64,000 bases of DNA from Poriferisodalis sp965208895 (GTDB taxonomy: Bacteria > Actinomycetota > Acidimicrobiia > Acidimicrobiales > Poriferisodalaceae): positions 4,278,001 through 4,342,000 of the forward strand of contig NZ_OZ242363.1 in NCBI RefSeq assembly GCF_965208895.1, written 5' to 3'. Positions 42,882-55,354 of the stretch are shown here, piece after piece (the stretch's first letter is position 1; each line of letters begins with the position of its first letter). The notes beneath the pieces are model-generated. The model was not told where the DNA came from and did no database searches. It was given only the letters and a program-made list of their open reading frames with translations. The translations under genes were made by a program, and so were the position numbers.

Positions 42882-43406
42882 TCAGTATGCGAGGGGCGTA
42901 CCGCAGTGCGGACAGCTGGGCTCGGGCGACCGCGTGTCGAATTGTGAAGGCTTGACCAGCAGGAAGCAGCCCTCGCAGAGGATTTCGTCCTCCTGCTTGG
43001 ACGATGAACGTGAGCCGGTGACGATGCCGATCTCGTCGTCTTCGTCGTCTTCGTCGTCGTCTTCGGACGCCAGCCGCTCTTTGAGGATCTCGCCGAGGTC
43101 CGCTTCGAGCTCCTCGTCGTCTTCGTCGTCGTCGTCGTCTTCGTCGTCGGTCGGGCGAACCCCGGAGGGCACTTCGCGGCTCGGGGCTGCGTCCTTGTCG
43201 GGGGCCTTCGTCTCGGGGATATCCAATTCGTCGATGTCCTCGCCATTGTCGTCGTCATCATCTTCGAGCCCAGTCACTACCAGCTCGGGGGCCTCGAGGT
43301 CGTCGGGGACCGGCTCGAAGTCGTCGCCGAGCAAGCCGGAGTCTGCCATGGCGTCGTCAAGCGCTTCGTCCTGGGGCTCAGGGGCGTCTGTTTCGTCGCG
43401 GCTCAT
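42882..43406 (-). CDS. Acidic protein with C-terminal zinc ribbon, DUF4193-like
   Basis: 174 residues. The N-terminal two thirds are extremely rich in Asp and Glu, with runs such as DDEDDDDDEDDEELEADLGE. The C-terminus has ILCEGCFLLVKPSQ and PSCPHCGTPLAY, a CxxC...CxxC zinc ribbon. The CxxCFLxxxxSQ motif is shared with the actinobacterial DUF4193 family, whose members are also acidic. Function unknown. Convergent with coaE, divergent from uvrB. The trinucleotide-rich DNA here is the codon reflection of Asp/Glu runs. Confidence 0.78.
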   Translation of the reverse strand: MSRDETDAPEPQDEALDDAMADSGLLGDDFEPVPDDLEAPELVVTGLEDDDDDNGEDIDELDIPETKAPDKDAAPSREVPSGVRPTDDEDDDDDEDDEELEADLGEILKERLASEDDDEDDEDDEIGIVTGSRSSSKQEDEILCEGCFLLVKPSQFDTRSPEPSCPHCGTPLAY

Positions 43407-43584
43407 GAATGGTCTCGGGTAGTGGTGTCGTCAGTATTCATCTGGTGAGTGGTCAGCGCGGCAGGATAACCACACCGGATGGCGTCAGTGGGTCAATTTC
43501 GGCGCCGGCGTCGCAACAGTGTCCCCCCGCGGGCAAGCCGACGCCGGCGGGATGGTGACGCGTCCCAGCCCTAGCCTCGGGATC

Positions 43585-45699
43585 ATGGCATCGGTCTCGA
43601 CAGCCCCGCGGCACGCCGACTCGGGGCGGGACGAATCTCGTCAGGCCCGGCCGTGGCTGCCGGCGCCGACTGCTGCGTACCCGTTTCGGGTGGAGGCGGG
43701 CTTCGAGCCGGCCGGTGACCAACCGCGCGCAGTGGCCCATCTGGCCGATGGCATCAGCCGCGGCGAACGGTTCCAGACGCTGCTGGGCATCACTGGCTCG
43801 GGCAAGAGCGCCACGATCGCGTGGACGATCGAACGCACGCAGCGTCCGACGCTGGTGCTGGCGCCGAACAAGTCTTTGGCGGCACAGCTTGCGAACGAGT
43901 TCCGCGAGTTCTTTCCCGACAATCGTGTGGAGTACTTCGTCTCCTACTACGACTACTACCAGCCCGAGGCATACATGCCGGCCTCGGACACCTACATCGA
44001 GAAGGACTCCAGCGTCAACGATGAGATCGACCGTCTGCGGCACTCGGCCACCGCCGCGCTGCTGACGCGGCGGGACGTCATCGTGGTGGCATCGGTCTCT
44101 GCCATCTACGGGCTCGGTGCACCCTCGGAGTATCTGCGCCAGATGCTGTACCTGAGGGTCGGCGAGACGGTCGATCAGCGCGCGGTGTTGCGCCGACTCG
44201 TCGACATGCAGTACGAGCGCAACGACATGAATCTCGTGCGGGGTCGGTTCCGGGTACGCGGCGACACGCTCGAGATGCACCCGGCATATGAGGAGTTCCT
44301 CGTGAGGGTGGAGCTGTTCGGTGACGAGATCGATCGGATCAGCCGCATCGACCCGGTCACCGGTGAGCGCCTGGGCGATCTCGAGGAGGTCACCGTGTTC
44401 CCTGCGTCGCACTATGTCACCGGCGAGGACAAGCTGCGCGTGGCGATCTCCAAGATCGAGGCCGAGCTGGCGGAACGGCTGCAGCAATTCGAGAAGGAGA
44501 ACAAGCTGCTCGAGGCGCAGCGGCTTCGCATGCGCACCGAGTACGACCTGGAGATGCTGGGCGAGCTGGGCTACTGCAACGGCGTCGAGAACTACTCGAT
44601 GCACCTCGACGGCCGGGTCTATGACGAGCCGCCGTACACATTGCTGGATTTCTTCCCCGACGACTATCTCCTCGTCATCGACGAGAGCCATGTCGCGGTG
44701 CCCCAACTGCACGGCCAGTTCGCCGGCGACCGACGCCGCAAGGACACCCTCGTGGAGCACGGCTTCCGGCTGCCGTCGGCTCGGGACAACCGGCCGTTGC
44801 GCTTCGACGAGGTGATGGACCGGCTGAATCAGGTCGTCTTCTTGTCAGCGACGCCGGGGGAGTATGAGCTGCGGACGAGTTCTCAAGTGGTGGAGCAGAT
44901 CGTCCGCCCGACCGGCCTGGTGGATCCCGAAATCGTCGTGCGCCCGACGCAGGGCCAGATCGACGACCTGATGGGTGAGATCGAGCGGGTCACCGAACGG
45001 GGCCATCGGGTGCTCGTGACGACGCTCACCAAGAAGATGGCCGAAGATCTCACCGACTACTTGCTGGAGTTGGGCGTCAGGGTGCGGTACCTGCACAGCG
45101 AGATCGACACCATCGAGCGGATTGAGATCCTCCGTGACCTGCGGCTCGGGCACTTCGACGTGCTGGTGGGCATCAACCTGCTGCGAGAAGGCCTCGACCT
45201 GCCCGAAGTGAGCTTTGTCGCCATCCTCGACGCCGACAAAGAGGGATTCCTGCGCAGCGAGACGTCGCTCATCCAGACCATCGGGCGAGCAGCGCGCAAC
45301 GTGGACGGTCAGGTCGTGATGTACGCCGACGCGTTTACGCCCTCGATGCACCGTGCGGTATCGGAGACGAACCGGCGCCGCGGCCTGCAGCAGGCATACA
45401 ACGCGGAGCACAACATCGACCCCCAGACGATCCGCAAGGCGGTCACTGACATCCTCGAAGTCCTCAGAGGCCCAGCAGAGACGGCCCCGGTCCCAGAGAA
45501 GCTGGCCTCAGGCCGAGTGAACGCAGAAAAGGTCCGAGCCGCGTACGGCGACCTGCCATCAGACGACCTCACACGGCTCATCGCCTCGCTGGAAGAGGAG
45601 ATGGCCGAAGCAGCGGCAGACCTCAGATTCGAATACGCAGCCCGCCTCAGAGACGAGCTCAGAGAACTGCGCCGAGACCTCCGAGACGCCAGCGCCTAG
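43585..45699 (+). CDS. uvrB: Excinuclease ABC subunit B
   Basis: 704 residues from ATG 43585 (upstream in-frame starts exist, and no clear Shine-Dalgarno decides). Walker A LLGITGSGKSA, the damage-sensing beta-hairpin region SYYDYYQPEAYMP, DEAD-type LVIDESHVAVPQL and helicase motifs FLSATPGEYEL and TIGRAARN are all present. The C-terminal UVR domain (RFEYAARLRDELRELRRDL) binds UvrC. It verifies lesions handed over by UvrA, whose gene follows after the dehydrogenase. Confidence 0.95.
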   Translation: MASVSTAPRHADSGRDESRQARPWLPAPTAAYPFRVEAGFEPAGDQPRAVAHLADGISRGERFQTLLGITGSGKSATIAWTIERTQRPTLVLAPNKSLAAQLANEFREFFPDNRVEYFVSYYDYYQPEAYMPASDTYIEKDSSVNDEIDRLRHSATAALLTRRDVIVVASVSAIYGLGAPSEYLRQMLYLRVGETVDQRAVLRRLVDMQYERNDMNLVRGRFRVRGDTLEMHPAYEEFLVRVELFGDEIDRISRIDPVTGERLGDLEEVTVFPASHYVTGEDKLRVAISKIEAELAERLQQFEKENKLLEAQRLRMRTEYDLEMLGELGYCNGVENYSMHLDGRVYDEPPYTLLDFFPDDYLLVIDESHVAVPQLHGQFAGDRRRKDTLVEHGFRLPSARDNRPLRFDEVMDRLNQVVFLSATPGEYELRTSSQVVEQIVRPTGLVDPEIVVRPTQGQIDDLMGEIERVTERGHRVLVTTLTKKMAEDLTDYLLELGVRVRYLHSEIDTIERIEILRDLRLGHFDVLVGINLLREGLDLPEVSFVAILDADKEGFLRSETSLIQTIGRAARNVDGQVVMYADAFTPSMHRAVSETNRRRGLQQAYNAEHNIDPQTIRKAVTDILEVLRGPAETAPVPEKLASGRVNAEKVRAAYGDLPSDDLTRLIASLEEEMAEAAADLRFEYAARLRDELRELRRDLRDASA

Positions 45700-45710
45700 A
45701 GAACGACTGC

Positions 45711-46802
45711 CTAGAGAACGACCACGGAGCGCAGGACCTCGCCGCGCTCCATCTTCTCGAAGGCCTCCTCGACGCCGGCAATCCCGATCGTCTCGCTGAC
45801 GAACTTGTCGAGCGGCAGACGATTCTGCAGGTGAAGATCGATCAGCATCGGAAAGTCCCGGCTCGGCAAGCAGTCGCCGTACCACGAGCTCTTCAGCGAC
45901 CCGCCCCGACCGAACACCTCGATCAACGGCAGCTCAATCTTCATCGTGGGATTCGGCACCCCGACGAGCACGACAGTGCCTGCCAAGTCACGGGCATAGA
46001 AGGCCTGCTCGTAGGTCTGGGGCAGTCCGACAGCCTCGATGGCCACATCCACGCCGTTGCCTCCGGTCAGCTCACGGATTGCCTCGACAACCTCGTCGTT
46101 GCTCATGCCTGACGAGTCGATGGCGTGCGTAGCACCGAATTCTTGGGCCCATTCGAGTTTGCGGCTGTCGATGTCGACGCCGATGATGGTGTGCGCTCCC
46201 GCAAGACGCGCCCCACAGATCGCAGCGTCGCCCACGCCGCCGCAACCGAACACCGCCACGCTGTCGCCCCGGCCTATTCCGCCGGTGTTCATTGCAGCTC
46301 CCAAGCCGGCCATCACTCCGCAGCCAATGAGGCCAGCGACCTCAGGCGGCGCCGCAGGATCCACCTTGGTGGCCTGTCCTGCTGCGACGAGGGTTTTCTC
46401 GGCGAATGCACCGATGCCGAGCGCGGGAGAGAGCTCGACGCCGTCGAGGCTCATCTTGCGTGCTGCGTTATGGGTCGCGAAGCAGTACCAGGGGCGACCG
46501 CGGTCGCAGGACCGGCAGTCTCCGCAGACTGCCCGCCAGTTGAGAACCACAAAATCGCCCACGGCGACACTCGTGACACCCTCGCCGACCTCGGACACCA
46601 CGCCCGCTGCCTCGTGCCCAAGCAGGAATGGGAACTCGTCGTTGATAGCGCCTTCGCGATAGTGGAGATCGGTGTGGCAGACACCGCAGGCCTGCACGTC
46701 CACGATCACTTCGCCGGGCCCGGGGTCGGGAATCGTGATGGTCTCGACGCTGACCGGCTCGCCGACAGCCTTCGCCACGACTCCTCGTACTTCGTATGGC
46801 AT
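45711..46802 (-). CDS. S-(hydroxymethyl)mycothiol dehydrogenase-like zinc alcohol dehydrogenase
   Basis: 363 residues, medium-chain zinc dehydrogenase. Catalytic zinc ligands in QACGVCHTDLHYREG and LGHEAAGVV; structural zinc Cys in CGDCRSCDRGRPWYC. The nucleotide fold has FGCGGVGDAAI with Asp in GVDIDSRK, favouring NAD. The N-terminal MPYEVRGVVAKAVGEPVSVE is characteristic of the mycothiol-dependent formaldehyde dehydrogenase (MscR/AdhE2) of actinobacteria. Start ATG 46802. It would oxidise the formaldehyde-mycothiol adduct, and its presence argues for mycothiol in this organism. Confidence 0.85.
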   Translation of the reverse strand: MPYEVRGVVAKAVGEPVSVETITIPDPGPGEVIVDVQACGVCHTDLHYREGAINDEFPFLLGHEAAGVVSEVGEGVTSVAVGDFVVLNWRAVCGDCRSCDRGRPWYCFATHNAARKMSLDGVELSPALGIGAFAEKTLVAAGQATKVDPAAPPEVAGLIGCGVMAGLGAAMNTGGIGRGDSVAVFGCGGVGDAAICGARLAGAHTIIGVDIDSRKLEWAQEFGATHAIDSSGMSNDEVVEAIRELTGGNGVDVAIEAVGLPQTYEQAFYARDLAGTVVLVGVPNPTMKIELPLIEVFGRGGSLKSSWYGDCLPSRDFPMLIDLHLQNRLPLDKFVSETIGIAGVEEAFEKMERGEVLRSVVVL

Positions 46803-46955
46803 GACGGCCCCCAGTTCGCTCTCCGGTGATCTGCCCCGACGGCTCGTGCTGAGTATCGGCACTGTCGCAGCACCGCATGCACGGTCCGCTGCGCGCGATC
46901 GCGACCCTAGTTCTGCCGATCGGCGCGACGGTCAAGGCGTGCTCTGAGCGCCGAA

Positions 46956-46969
46956 CGAACTTGTGTTTG
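46956..46969. promoter_or_regulatory. Probable LexA (SOS) box upstream of uvrA
   Basis: CGAAC-TTGT-GTTTG fits the actinobacterial/Gram-positive SOS consensus CGAAC-N4-GTTYG. It is about 75 nt before the uvrA start in the gap shared with the divergent mycothiol dehydrogenase gene. I found no similar site before uvrB or uvrC. Confidence 0.65.
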
Positions 46970-47042
46970 TTTCCGGGATGCACGGCGGGGGCACGGGTAG
47001 GCTCGCCCTGCATGGATGGGCGCCAAAGGAACAGTCCGCAGC

Positions 47043-49916
<2,874 letters not shown>

Positions 49917-49956
49917 ACTGTCCGGTGAGACAGTTCACCCCCGTCAGGCCGGGGTG
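49917..49956. terminator. Two hairpins between convergent uvrA and histidine kinase genes
   Basis: AACTGTC-CGGTGA-GACAGTT (49916-49935) begins at the last base of the uvrA stop, and CACCCC-N9-GGGGTG (49936-49956) follows at once. The tandem stems fill the whole 41-nt gap between convergent genes, as expected of a bidirectional terminator. Confidence 0.6.
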
Positions 49957-49957
49957 A

Positions 49958-52294
49958 TCATGTCGCCGCTGCGGTGCCCTCGGTCTCGGCGGCCTCGACG
50001 AGCACCGACCGTTCGAGCGGCAACTCCACGGTGAACTCGGTGAACTCGCCTGGCTCGCTCTCCACCGAGATCTGGCCGCCGTGGCCACGAATGATGTCGT
50101 TGGTCATCGCCAAGCCCAGCCCTGTGCCCTCGCCGGTGGGCTTGGTGGTGAAGAACGGCTCGAAGATCCGCTGCACGACATCGGGCGGGATGCCGCTGCC
50201 GTTGTCGCGCACCTTGATCACTGCCGACTCATCGGTTCGTCGAGTGCTCAGCCGGATGGTAGGGAAGTAAGTCGAGTCGTCGCCGTCACCGTCGGTGACG
50301 ATCTTGCCGGGCTCGCCCCCGAGTTCCCGCCATCGTCCGTTGGCCGCATAGCCGGCATTGCTCACCAAGTTGAGAAACACGCGGCCCATGTCCTGCGGGA
50401 TGACCTCCAACTCGCCCATCTCGGGATCGAAGTCGCGTTCGATGGTCACATTGAAGTCCGGATCCTGCGCCCGGGCGCTGTGGTAGGAGAGCATGGCGTG
50501 CTCGTCGAGCAGGGCGTTGATTTCGACGGGGCGTGATTCGCCGCCGCCGCGGCCCATCATGAGCATGCTCTCCACGATGCGGTTGGCCCGGTCGCCGTGC
50601 CCGCGGATGCGGGTCAGGTTCTGCTTGAGGTCGCCGGTGATCTCGGCGATGTAGCCGGCTTGGTCCTCGGGCGGCTCGGGATCTGCGATTGCTTCGAGCA
50701 GCTCTTCGAGCAGCTCGTCGGACGATTCGGCGAAGTTCTTCACGAAGTTCAGCGGATTGCGGATCTCGTGGGCGACGCCGGCAGTGACCTCACCGAGCGC
50801 CGCGAGCTTCTCGTTCGCAACGATCTGGTCCTGTGCGCGGTCCAAGTCGGCGAGCGTCTGGGAGAGCTGTTCATTGCGCTCGCTGAGCTGACCGGCGAGC
50901 TCTTCGACCAAGTTGAGCCGCTGGACTTCGAGCGCAGCCTTGCGGAAGTGCTCCAGAGCGTCGGCCATCTCGGAGACTTCATCACGTCCGCCGGCATCCA
51001 CCGGCGACTCCAAGTCGCCGCCGGCCAGCGCCCTCATGCGGTCGGACAGCTGGGCGACCCGCCGCAGGATGCGCCTGCCCACGAACAGCCAGCTGAAGGC
51101 CAGCACACCGACGACGCCCACGATGCTGATCACGACGAGCAGCACGCGTCCGGTGCTGACCGCTTGTGCCGACGCCGCGGTAGCGGCGTCCACGCTGGCC
51201 TGCACTGCGCCGACGAGCGACTCGATCTCGTCCACGAGACCAACGCCGAGGTCTTGGTTCTGGGCGAGCAGGTCTCGCTGGTTCTCCGAGATCTGGAGGG
51301 CGCGGAACATCACGTCGAAGACGCCGCCGTTGCCGAGACCGAGCGCGATCAACTGGTTCACCGTCGGGCGGAGCTCGTCGCCGCCGCGCTCGTCGAGCGC
51401 AGCGAGGTTGATCTCGATGCGGTCCCTGGCAGATTCGAAGCTCTCACGAAGCGGTTCGATCAGCGCTGATTCTGAGGCGCTGAACGCCCCTGCCAGCAAG
51501 GCGTCTACCTGTGAGACGTCACCGCTCAATGCCGACCAGCGCCGATAGGCCAGCACCTCGGCTTCGGATCTGTGGATGGACTCAGGCGCCGGCGGGGTCC
51601 ACAGCTGTCGCCGTCCCTCGACCAGGAAGAAGAGCTGGTCGTCGAGTGCGGGCACCAGCTGGTTGGCCAGCTCACCGACTGCGGCGTCGGTCCCCGCTCG
51701 CAGAGCCCGTGCCTGCTCGCGCAATTCGAAGAACTCGGGCATCTCCGCCTCGATGGCGTCGATGTTGGAACTGAGCTGGGCGGCGTCGCTGCGCATCTCG
51801 CCGAGCCACATGGAGCCGGCGCCGCGGTTCCACAGCAGGTCCAGCTGTGTCTCGAACTCGCTGCGCGCTGCGGCGATCTCAGCGACAACAGTCTCGTAGT
51901 CCTCAGGCGTCGAAGCCGTGAGCCGCGGCCCGCCAGCCACCAGCCGATTGCTCGCCTCTGCGACGCCCAAAGCCGCGTCCAGCTCGGGAATGGCCCCTTC
52001 GGTGACCTCGCGCTCCGCCTCGCCGACTCGGGTGAACGAGATCCATGCGACGACGCTCGCTGCCAGCGTCAGCAGCAATGGCACTGCGATGCCCGCGTAC
52101 ATCTGTGTGGAGATCCGAAGGTGAAGCGCGGGCTTGCGGTATCCGAATGTGCCGCCTGACTCAGCGGCGGCCGCGCCGGCGGCATCGGCGGGCGGCGAAC
52201 TCGCCGCAGGCTCGCCCTGTGCGGTGGCCGTATCGGGGTCATCGCTGACGCCGTTGCCCCCAAGCGCCTCCTCGGCGGATTCTGCAGGCGTCAC
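49958..52294 (-). CDS. Membrane sensor histidine kinase with HAMP domain
   Basis: 778 residues. A long Ala/Glu-rich cytoplasmic N-terminus, first membrane helix at about 66-88 (AGIAVPLLLTLAASVVAWIS), a roughly 290-residue extracytoplasmic helical sensor region, second helix at about 382-403 (VVISIVGVVGVLAFSWLF), HAMP, coiled coil, then the H box VAHEIRNPLNFVKNF (His about 511) and ATPase motifs NLVSNAGYAANG, DNGSGIPPDVV and GEGTGLGLAM. The GTG start overlaps the stop of the binding-lipoprotein gene (GTGA). The lipoprotein is probably its ligand-presenting partner and the receiver-PP2C protein its likely target. Confidence 0.92.
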   Translation of the reverse strand: MTPAESAEEALGGNGVSDDPDTATAQGEPAASSPPADAAGAAAAESGGTFGYRKPALHLRISTQMYAGIAVPLLLTLAASVVAWISFTRVGEAEREVTEGAIPELDAALGVAEASNRLVAGGPRLTASTPEDYETVVAEIAAARSEFETQLDLLWNRGAGSMWLGEMRSDAAQLSSNIDAIEAEMPEFFELREQARALRAGTDAAVGELANQLVPALDDQLFFLVEGRRQLWTPPAPESIHRSEAEVLAYRRWSALSGDVSQVDALLAGAFSASESALIEPLRESFESARDRIEINLAALDERGGDELRPTVNQLIALGLGNGGVFDVMFRALQISENQRDLLAQNQDLGVGLVDEIESLVGAVQASVDAATAASAQAVSTGRVLLVVISIVGVVGVLAFSWLFVGRRILRRVAQLSDRMRALAGGDLESPVDAGGRDEVSEMADALEHFRKAALEVQRLNLVEELAGQLSERNEQLSQTLADLDRAQDQIVANEKLAALGEVTAGVAHEIRNPLNFVKNFAESSDELLEELLEAIADPEPPEDQAGYIAEITGDLKQNLTRIRGHGDRANRIVESMLMMGRGGGESRPVEINALLDEHAMLSYHSARAQDPDFNVTIERDFDPEMGELEVIPQDMGRVFLNLVSNAGYAANGRWRELGGEPGKIVTDGDGDDSTYFPTIRLSTRRTDESAVIKVRDNGSGIPPDVVQRIFEPFFTTKPTGEGTGLGLAMTNDIIRGHGGQISVESEPGEFTEFTVELPLERSVLVEAAETEGTAAAT

Positions 52295-53640
52295 GGCTCA
52301 GTGCCTGTGAGCGTGTCGAGCGGGTGGTAGGCGCCGTCGGATCCGATTCGGGTGACGAACACTGCATCAGAGCCCTGGTTGTCCTCGGTGATGCTCGCGC
52401 CGTCGCCGAAATGCATGTTGAAGCCGTCGATGTCGAGCTGTTCGGCGCCTAAGATCGCGTTCAGGAAGCACCGGCGCGTCACCGAATTGCCGCATTCCTC
52501 CAGTCCGGTAATGGCAAGCCTGCCGGCGATGTAGCCCTCCAGCGACACGAAGCCGGGCACCGGATTCGGCTCTACATGGTCGAACTGGAGGTGCAGTGTG
52601 CCTACATGTTCCAAGGCTGCCTGATAGGCCCTGACGACCGGTATGGATTCGTCGAGCGGGAACGGCACCACCTGTGTGACGAGCACGCCCTCGCCGACCG
52701 CGCCGAGTTGGTCGGCGAGGGCGTTCGAGCCGACGAACGACAGCGTGATGAAGACGGGGTCGAAGCCGGTGTTGCGCGACCACGAGATCAACGTGCCGAC
52801 GGGCTCGTATGCACCGACCATGATCACCGCTTCAGGGTCGCCTGCCTTCAGGTCCAGCAGGGCCGTCTTGATGGCGGTGGTGTTGCGCGGGTAGAAGCCG
52901 ATCGCGACGGGCTCCATGTCGCGTCGTTCGAGGGCGGCGAGTGCGCCGAAGTACCCCGCTCGGCCGAAGGAGTCGTCCTGGAAGAGCACGGCAATGCGCT
53001 CGATGCCCAAGTCGGCGGTCAGGCGTTCCACCATTTCCTCGGTCTCCTGGGCGTAGGAGGCACGAAGGTTGACGATGTTGGACCAGTCGTCGTTGCGCAG
53101 AAAGCCGGCCCCGGTGAACGGCGCCACGTAGGGGATGCTCGCCGCGGCGGCCACGGGGGTCGCGGAGCGCGAGGTCGGCGTTCCCACGGCGCCGATCAGC
53201 GCGAACACGTTCCCGCTCTCGATGAGGGCAGTCGTGTTCTTGATGGCGTCGTTGGGCTCGTACCTGTCGTCGAGCGATGTCAATTCGAGCCGTCGCCCGT
53301 TCACCCCCCCGGCCCGGTTGGCCTCTTCGAAGGCGGCCAGGATTCCCAGGCGCATGCCAACGCCGAGTTCCGCTGCCGGACCGCTCAGCGCAGCCGATTG
53401 CCCGAACACCACCCGGTCGGGATAGACGCCGGTCTCGTCGTTGAGCGCATCGGGGACGGTGGGGCGTGCCGGAGCGACGATCGCACCCGGCGCGTCGGCA
53501 CCGTCTCGCGCCGGATCGCTCACGGCATCGCTGCAGGCACTGAGCCCCGCGGTGACGCCAGCGACGACGCCGAGGGCCGCAACCGCCCGCATCGTTGCTG
53601 AGGCGCCTGCGCGCCGACGTGCTGGCAGGCGCGAGCGCAT
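52291..53640 (-). CDS. Type I periplasmic-binding (LivK-like) lipoprotein linked to a sensor kinase
   Basis: 449 residues. A lipoprotein signal ends in the lipobox GLSAC (about residues 32-36). The rest is an amino-acid-binding-protein fold: VFGQSAALSGPAAELGVGM, EEANRAGGVNGRRLELTS, IGAVGTPTSRSATPV and VLFQDDSFGRAGYFGA. No permease or ATPase gene is near. Instead it overlaps the histidine kinase gene by 4 nt, so it likely senses an extracellular small molecule for that kinase rather than importing it. Confidence 0.88.
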   Translation of the reverse strand: MRSRLPARRRAGASATMRAVAALGVVAGVTAGLSACSDAVSDPARDGADAPGAIVAPARPTVPDALNDETGVYPDRVVFGQSAALSGPAAELGVGMRLGILAAFEEANRAGGVNGRRLELTSLDDRYEPNDAIKNTTALIESGNVFALIGAVGTPTSRSATPVAAAASIPYVAPFTGAGFLRNDDWSNIVNLRASYAQETEEMVERLTADLGIERIAVLFQDDSFGRAGYFGALAALERRDMEPVAIGFYPRNTTAIKTALLDLKAGDPEAVIMVGAYEPVGTLISWSRNTGFDPVFITLSFVGSNALADQLGAVGEGVLVTQVVPFPLDESIPVVRAYQAALEHVGTLHLQFDHVEPNPVPGFVSLEGYIAGRLAITGLEECGNSVTRRCFLNAILGAEQLDIDGFNMHFGDGASITEDNQGSDAVFVTRIGSDGAYHPLDTLTGTEP

Positions 53641-53650
53641 CGGCGTCCCG

Positions 53651-54079
53651 TCAGCCGCCAGCCCGTGCGACCAGCGTCAGGTGGTTCTTGCCGTCGGCGT
53701 GCTTGTATGCGAGGTCTTCGGCCATGGTGCGCACGAGGTGCAGGCCCAACCCGCCGATGGATCGCTCCGCCAGCGGCAGTTCGGTGCCGGGGTCGGTGTT
53801 GTCGGTAAGCGGATCAAACGCGGCCCCGTCGTCGACCAAGGTGATCGCCACCGAGTTCTCGCCGCTCTCCAGCGTGATCTCGATGTCGCTGAGCCCGCTG
53901 GTGCGCCCGTGGGTGAGCGTGTTCAAGATGAGTTCTTCGAGGATGAGGTTGGCCCGCAAGACGAGATCTGGCGCCCAGTCGTCCAGCTCGGCGAGTTCCT
54001 CCACGAACGCCACGATGCGTGGGAGCGCCTCGGCTGCAGCAGCGCCGGGCACTGGTGTGATGTTCAGCGAACGTCGCAT
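53651..54079 (-). CDS. Anti-sigma regulatory kinase (RsbW/SpoIIAB-like)
   Basis: 142 residues of the GHKL ATPase fold in its short RsbW form: N-box LILEELILNTLTHG, G1-like LVDDGAAFDPL and GGLGLHLVRTM. Such kinases hold a sigma factor or phosphorylate a STAS-domain antagonist. It lies between the PP2C phosphatase gene and the binding-lipoprotein gene, all on one strand; a STAS protein is encoded upstream. No sigma factor gene is in the cluster. Confidence 0.88.
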   Translation of the reverse strand: MRRSLNITPVPGAAAAEALPRIVAFVEELAELDDWAPDLVLRANLILEELILNTLTHGRTSGLSDIEITLESGENSVAITLVDDGAAFDPLTDNTDPGTELPLAERSIGGLGLHLVRTMAEDLAYKHADGKNHLTLVARAGG

Positions 54080-54170
54080 GATCGGTGCTCCGTAGTGGGG
54101 GCGTCCCGCAGCGCCGCCGCGGCGCTCGGGAGCAAGTCTGTGCGGTCCTCGGCACTGCTCGGCTGCGGTC

Positions 54171-55346
54171 TCACGGCGTGGCGCTCCGGTGCAGAGCCAA
54201 GCAGGTGATGTCGTCCGACGCGGGTGCTTCGCCGGCGAACTCGGCGACCGCTTCGAAGATGGCGCTCATGGCTTGCTTGGCATCTCGAGGCGGGCTGCCT
54301 TCGAACATTCCCAGCAGTCGCTCGGTGCCGAACTCTTCCTGCTCGACGTTCATCGCCTCGCTGACGCCGTCGGTGTACAGCACCAAGGTTTCGCCGGGTG
54401 CCAGCGTCAGCGTGTTCTCGGCCAGGTTTGCAGCGAACACTGCCTCGGGGACGATGCCCAATGCCATGCCGCCGGTGCCGGGCATCTGGGTGGCGGTGCC
54501 ATCCGCGTGAACGACCACCGGCGGGTCATGCCCGGCAGTTGCGTAGGTCACCTCGCCGGTGCGGGGCTCGTAGACGGTCATGATGACGGTCACGAACATG
54601 AACGTCGGGTTGTCGGCCTGCAGTACACGGTTGGCCTCGATCAGCGCCTCCCGCGGAGAACCCGTGCCGATGGCGGCGCCCTTGAGCGCCGTCCGGCTCG
54701 ACATCATGAACAGCGCAGCGGGGATGCCCTTGTCGGACACGTCGGCGACCGTCGCGAACATCCGGTCGTCGGGCACCGCGACGTAGTCGTAGAAATCGCC
54801 GCCGACATTGCGTGCGGGCACCATGTTGGCGTTGATCTCATATGCGGCCGTCACCGGGAAATCGTCGGGAAGGATCGACTGCTGCACGTTCGAGGCGATG
54901 TCGAGCTCGTTCTGCAGCGTCACGAGCTTGTCGCGTGACGCCGTGGCCTCTCGCCACTGCCGCAGATGCTCGACCGTGCGTTCGATGGTGATCTGCAGGT
55001 CGTCGAAGTCGACCGGCTTGGTGACGAAGTCGAAGGCCCCCCGGTTCATGGCGGTGCGGATGTTGCCCATGTCGCCGTATGCGGAGATGATCACCGCCCG
55101 CAGGTCCTGGTTCAGCGAGCCGAGCTGAGACAGCAGGGTCAGCCCGTCCATCTGGGGCATGTTGATGTCGGAGAGCACCAAGTCGATGGTGTCGTCGGCT
55201 CGCAGCTTGTCGAGCGCCTCCAAGCCGTTTCCTGCGAACTCGAATTGGTACTTGCCGCTGCGGATGTGTCTCCGCATCCGCTGCAGGACGAGCGGCTCGA
55301 GATCGGGCTCGTCGTCGACGACGAGGATGCGCCAGGGCTGCGACAT
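54171..55346 (-). CDS. Receiver domain - PP2C (RsbU/SpoIIE-type) phosphatase
   Basis: 391 residues. Receiver: VVDDEPDLEP acidic pair, phospho-acceptor in LVLSDINMPQMDG, Lys in FVTKPVDF. After a coiled-coil linker comes a PP2C phosphatase domain with metal Asp residues in VGGDFYDYV, VADVSDKGIPAALFM and SDDITCLAL. Phosphorylation of the receiver should switch the phosphatase, which would dephosphorylate the STAS protein encoded just upstream (8-nt gap) and so free a target sigma factor. This joins a two-component input to partner switching. Confidence 0.92.
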   Translation of the reverse strand: MSQPWRILVVDDEPDLEPLVLQRMRRHIRSGKYQFEFAGNGLEALDKLRADDTIDLVLSDINMPQMDGLTLLSQLGSLNQDLRAVIISAYGDMGNIRTAMNRGAFDFVTKPVDFDDLQITIERTVEHLRQWREATASRDKLVTLQNELDIASNVQQSILPDDFPVTAAYEINANMVPARNVGGDFYDYVAVPDDRMFATVADVSDKGIPAALFMMSSRTALKGAAIGTGSPREALIEANRVLQADNPTFMFVTVIMTVYEPRTGEVTYATAGHDPPVVVHADGTATQMPGTGGMALGIVPEAVFAANLAENTLTLAPGETLVLYTDGVSEAMNVEQEEFGTERLLGMFEGSPPRDAKQAMSAIFEAVAEFAGEAPASDDITCLALHRSATP

Positions 55347-55354
55347 GGGCGTGG

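Noticed and set aside
43020..43160. Trinucleotide-like repeats (TCGTCGTCT...) suggesting a microsatellite
   Set aside because: They are the codon reflection of Asp/Glu runs in the acidic zinc-ribbon protein, with irregular units.
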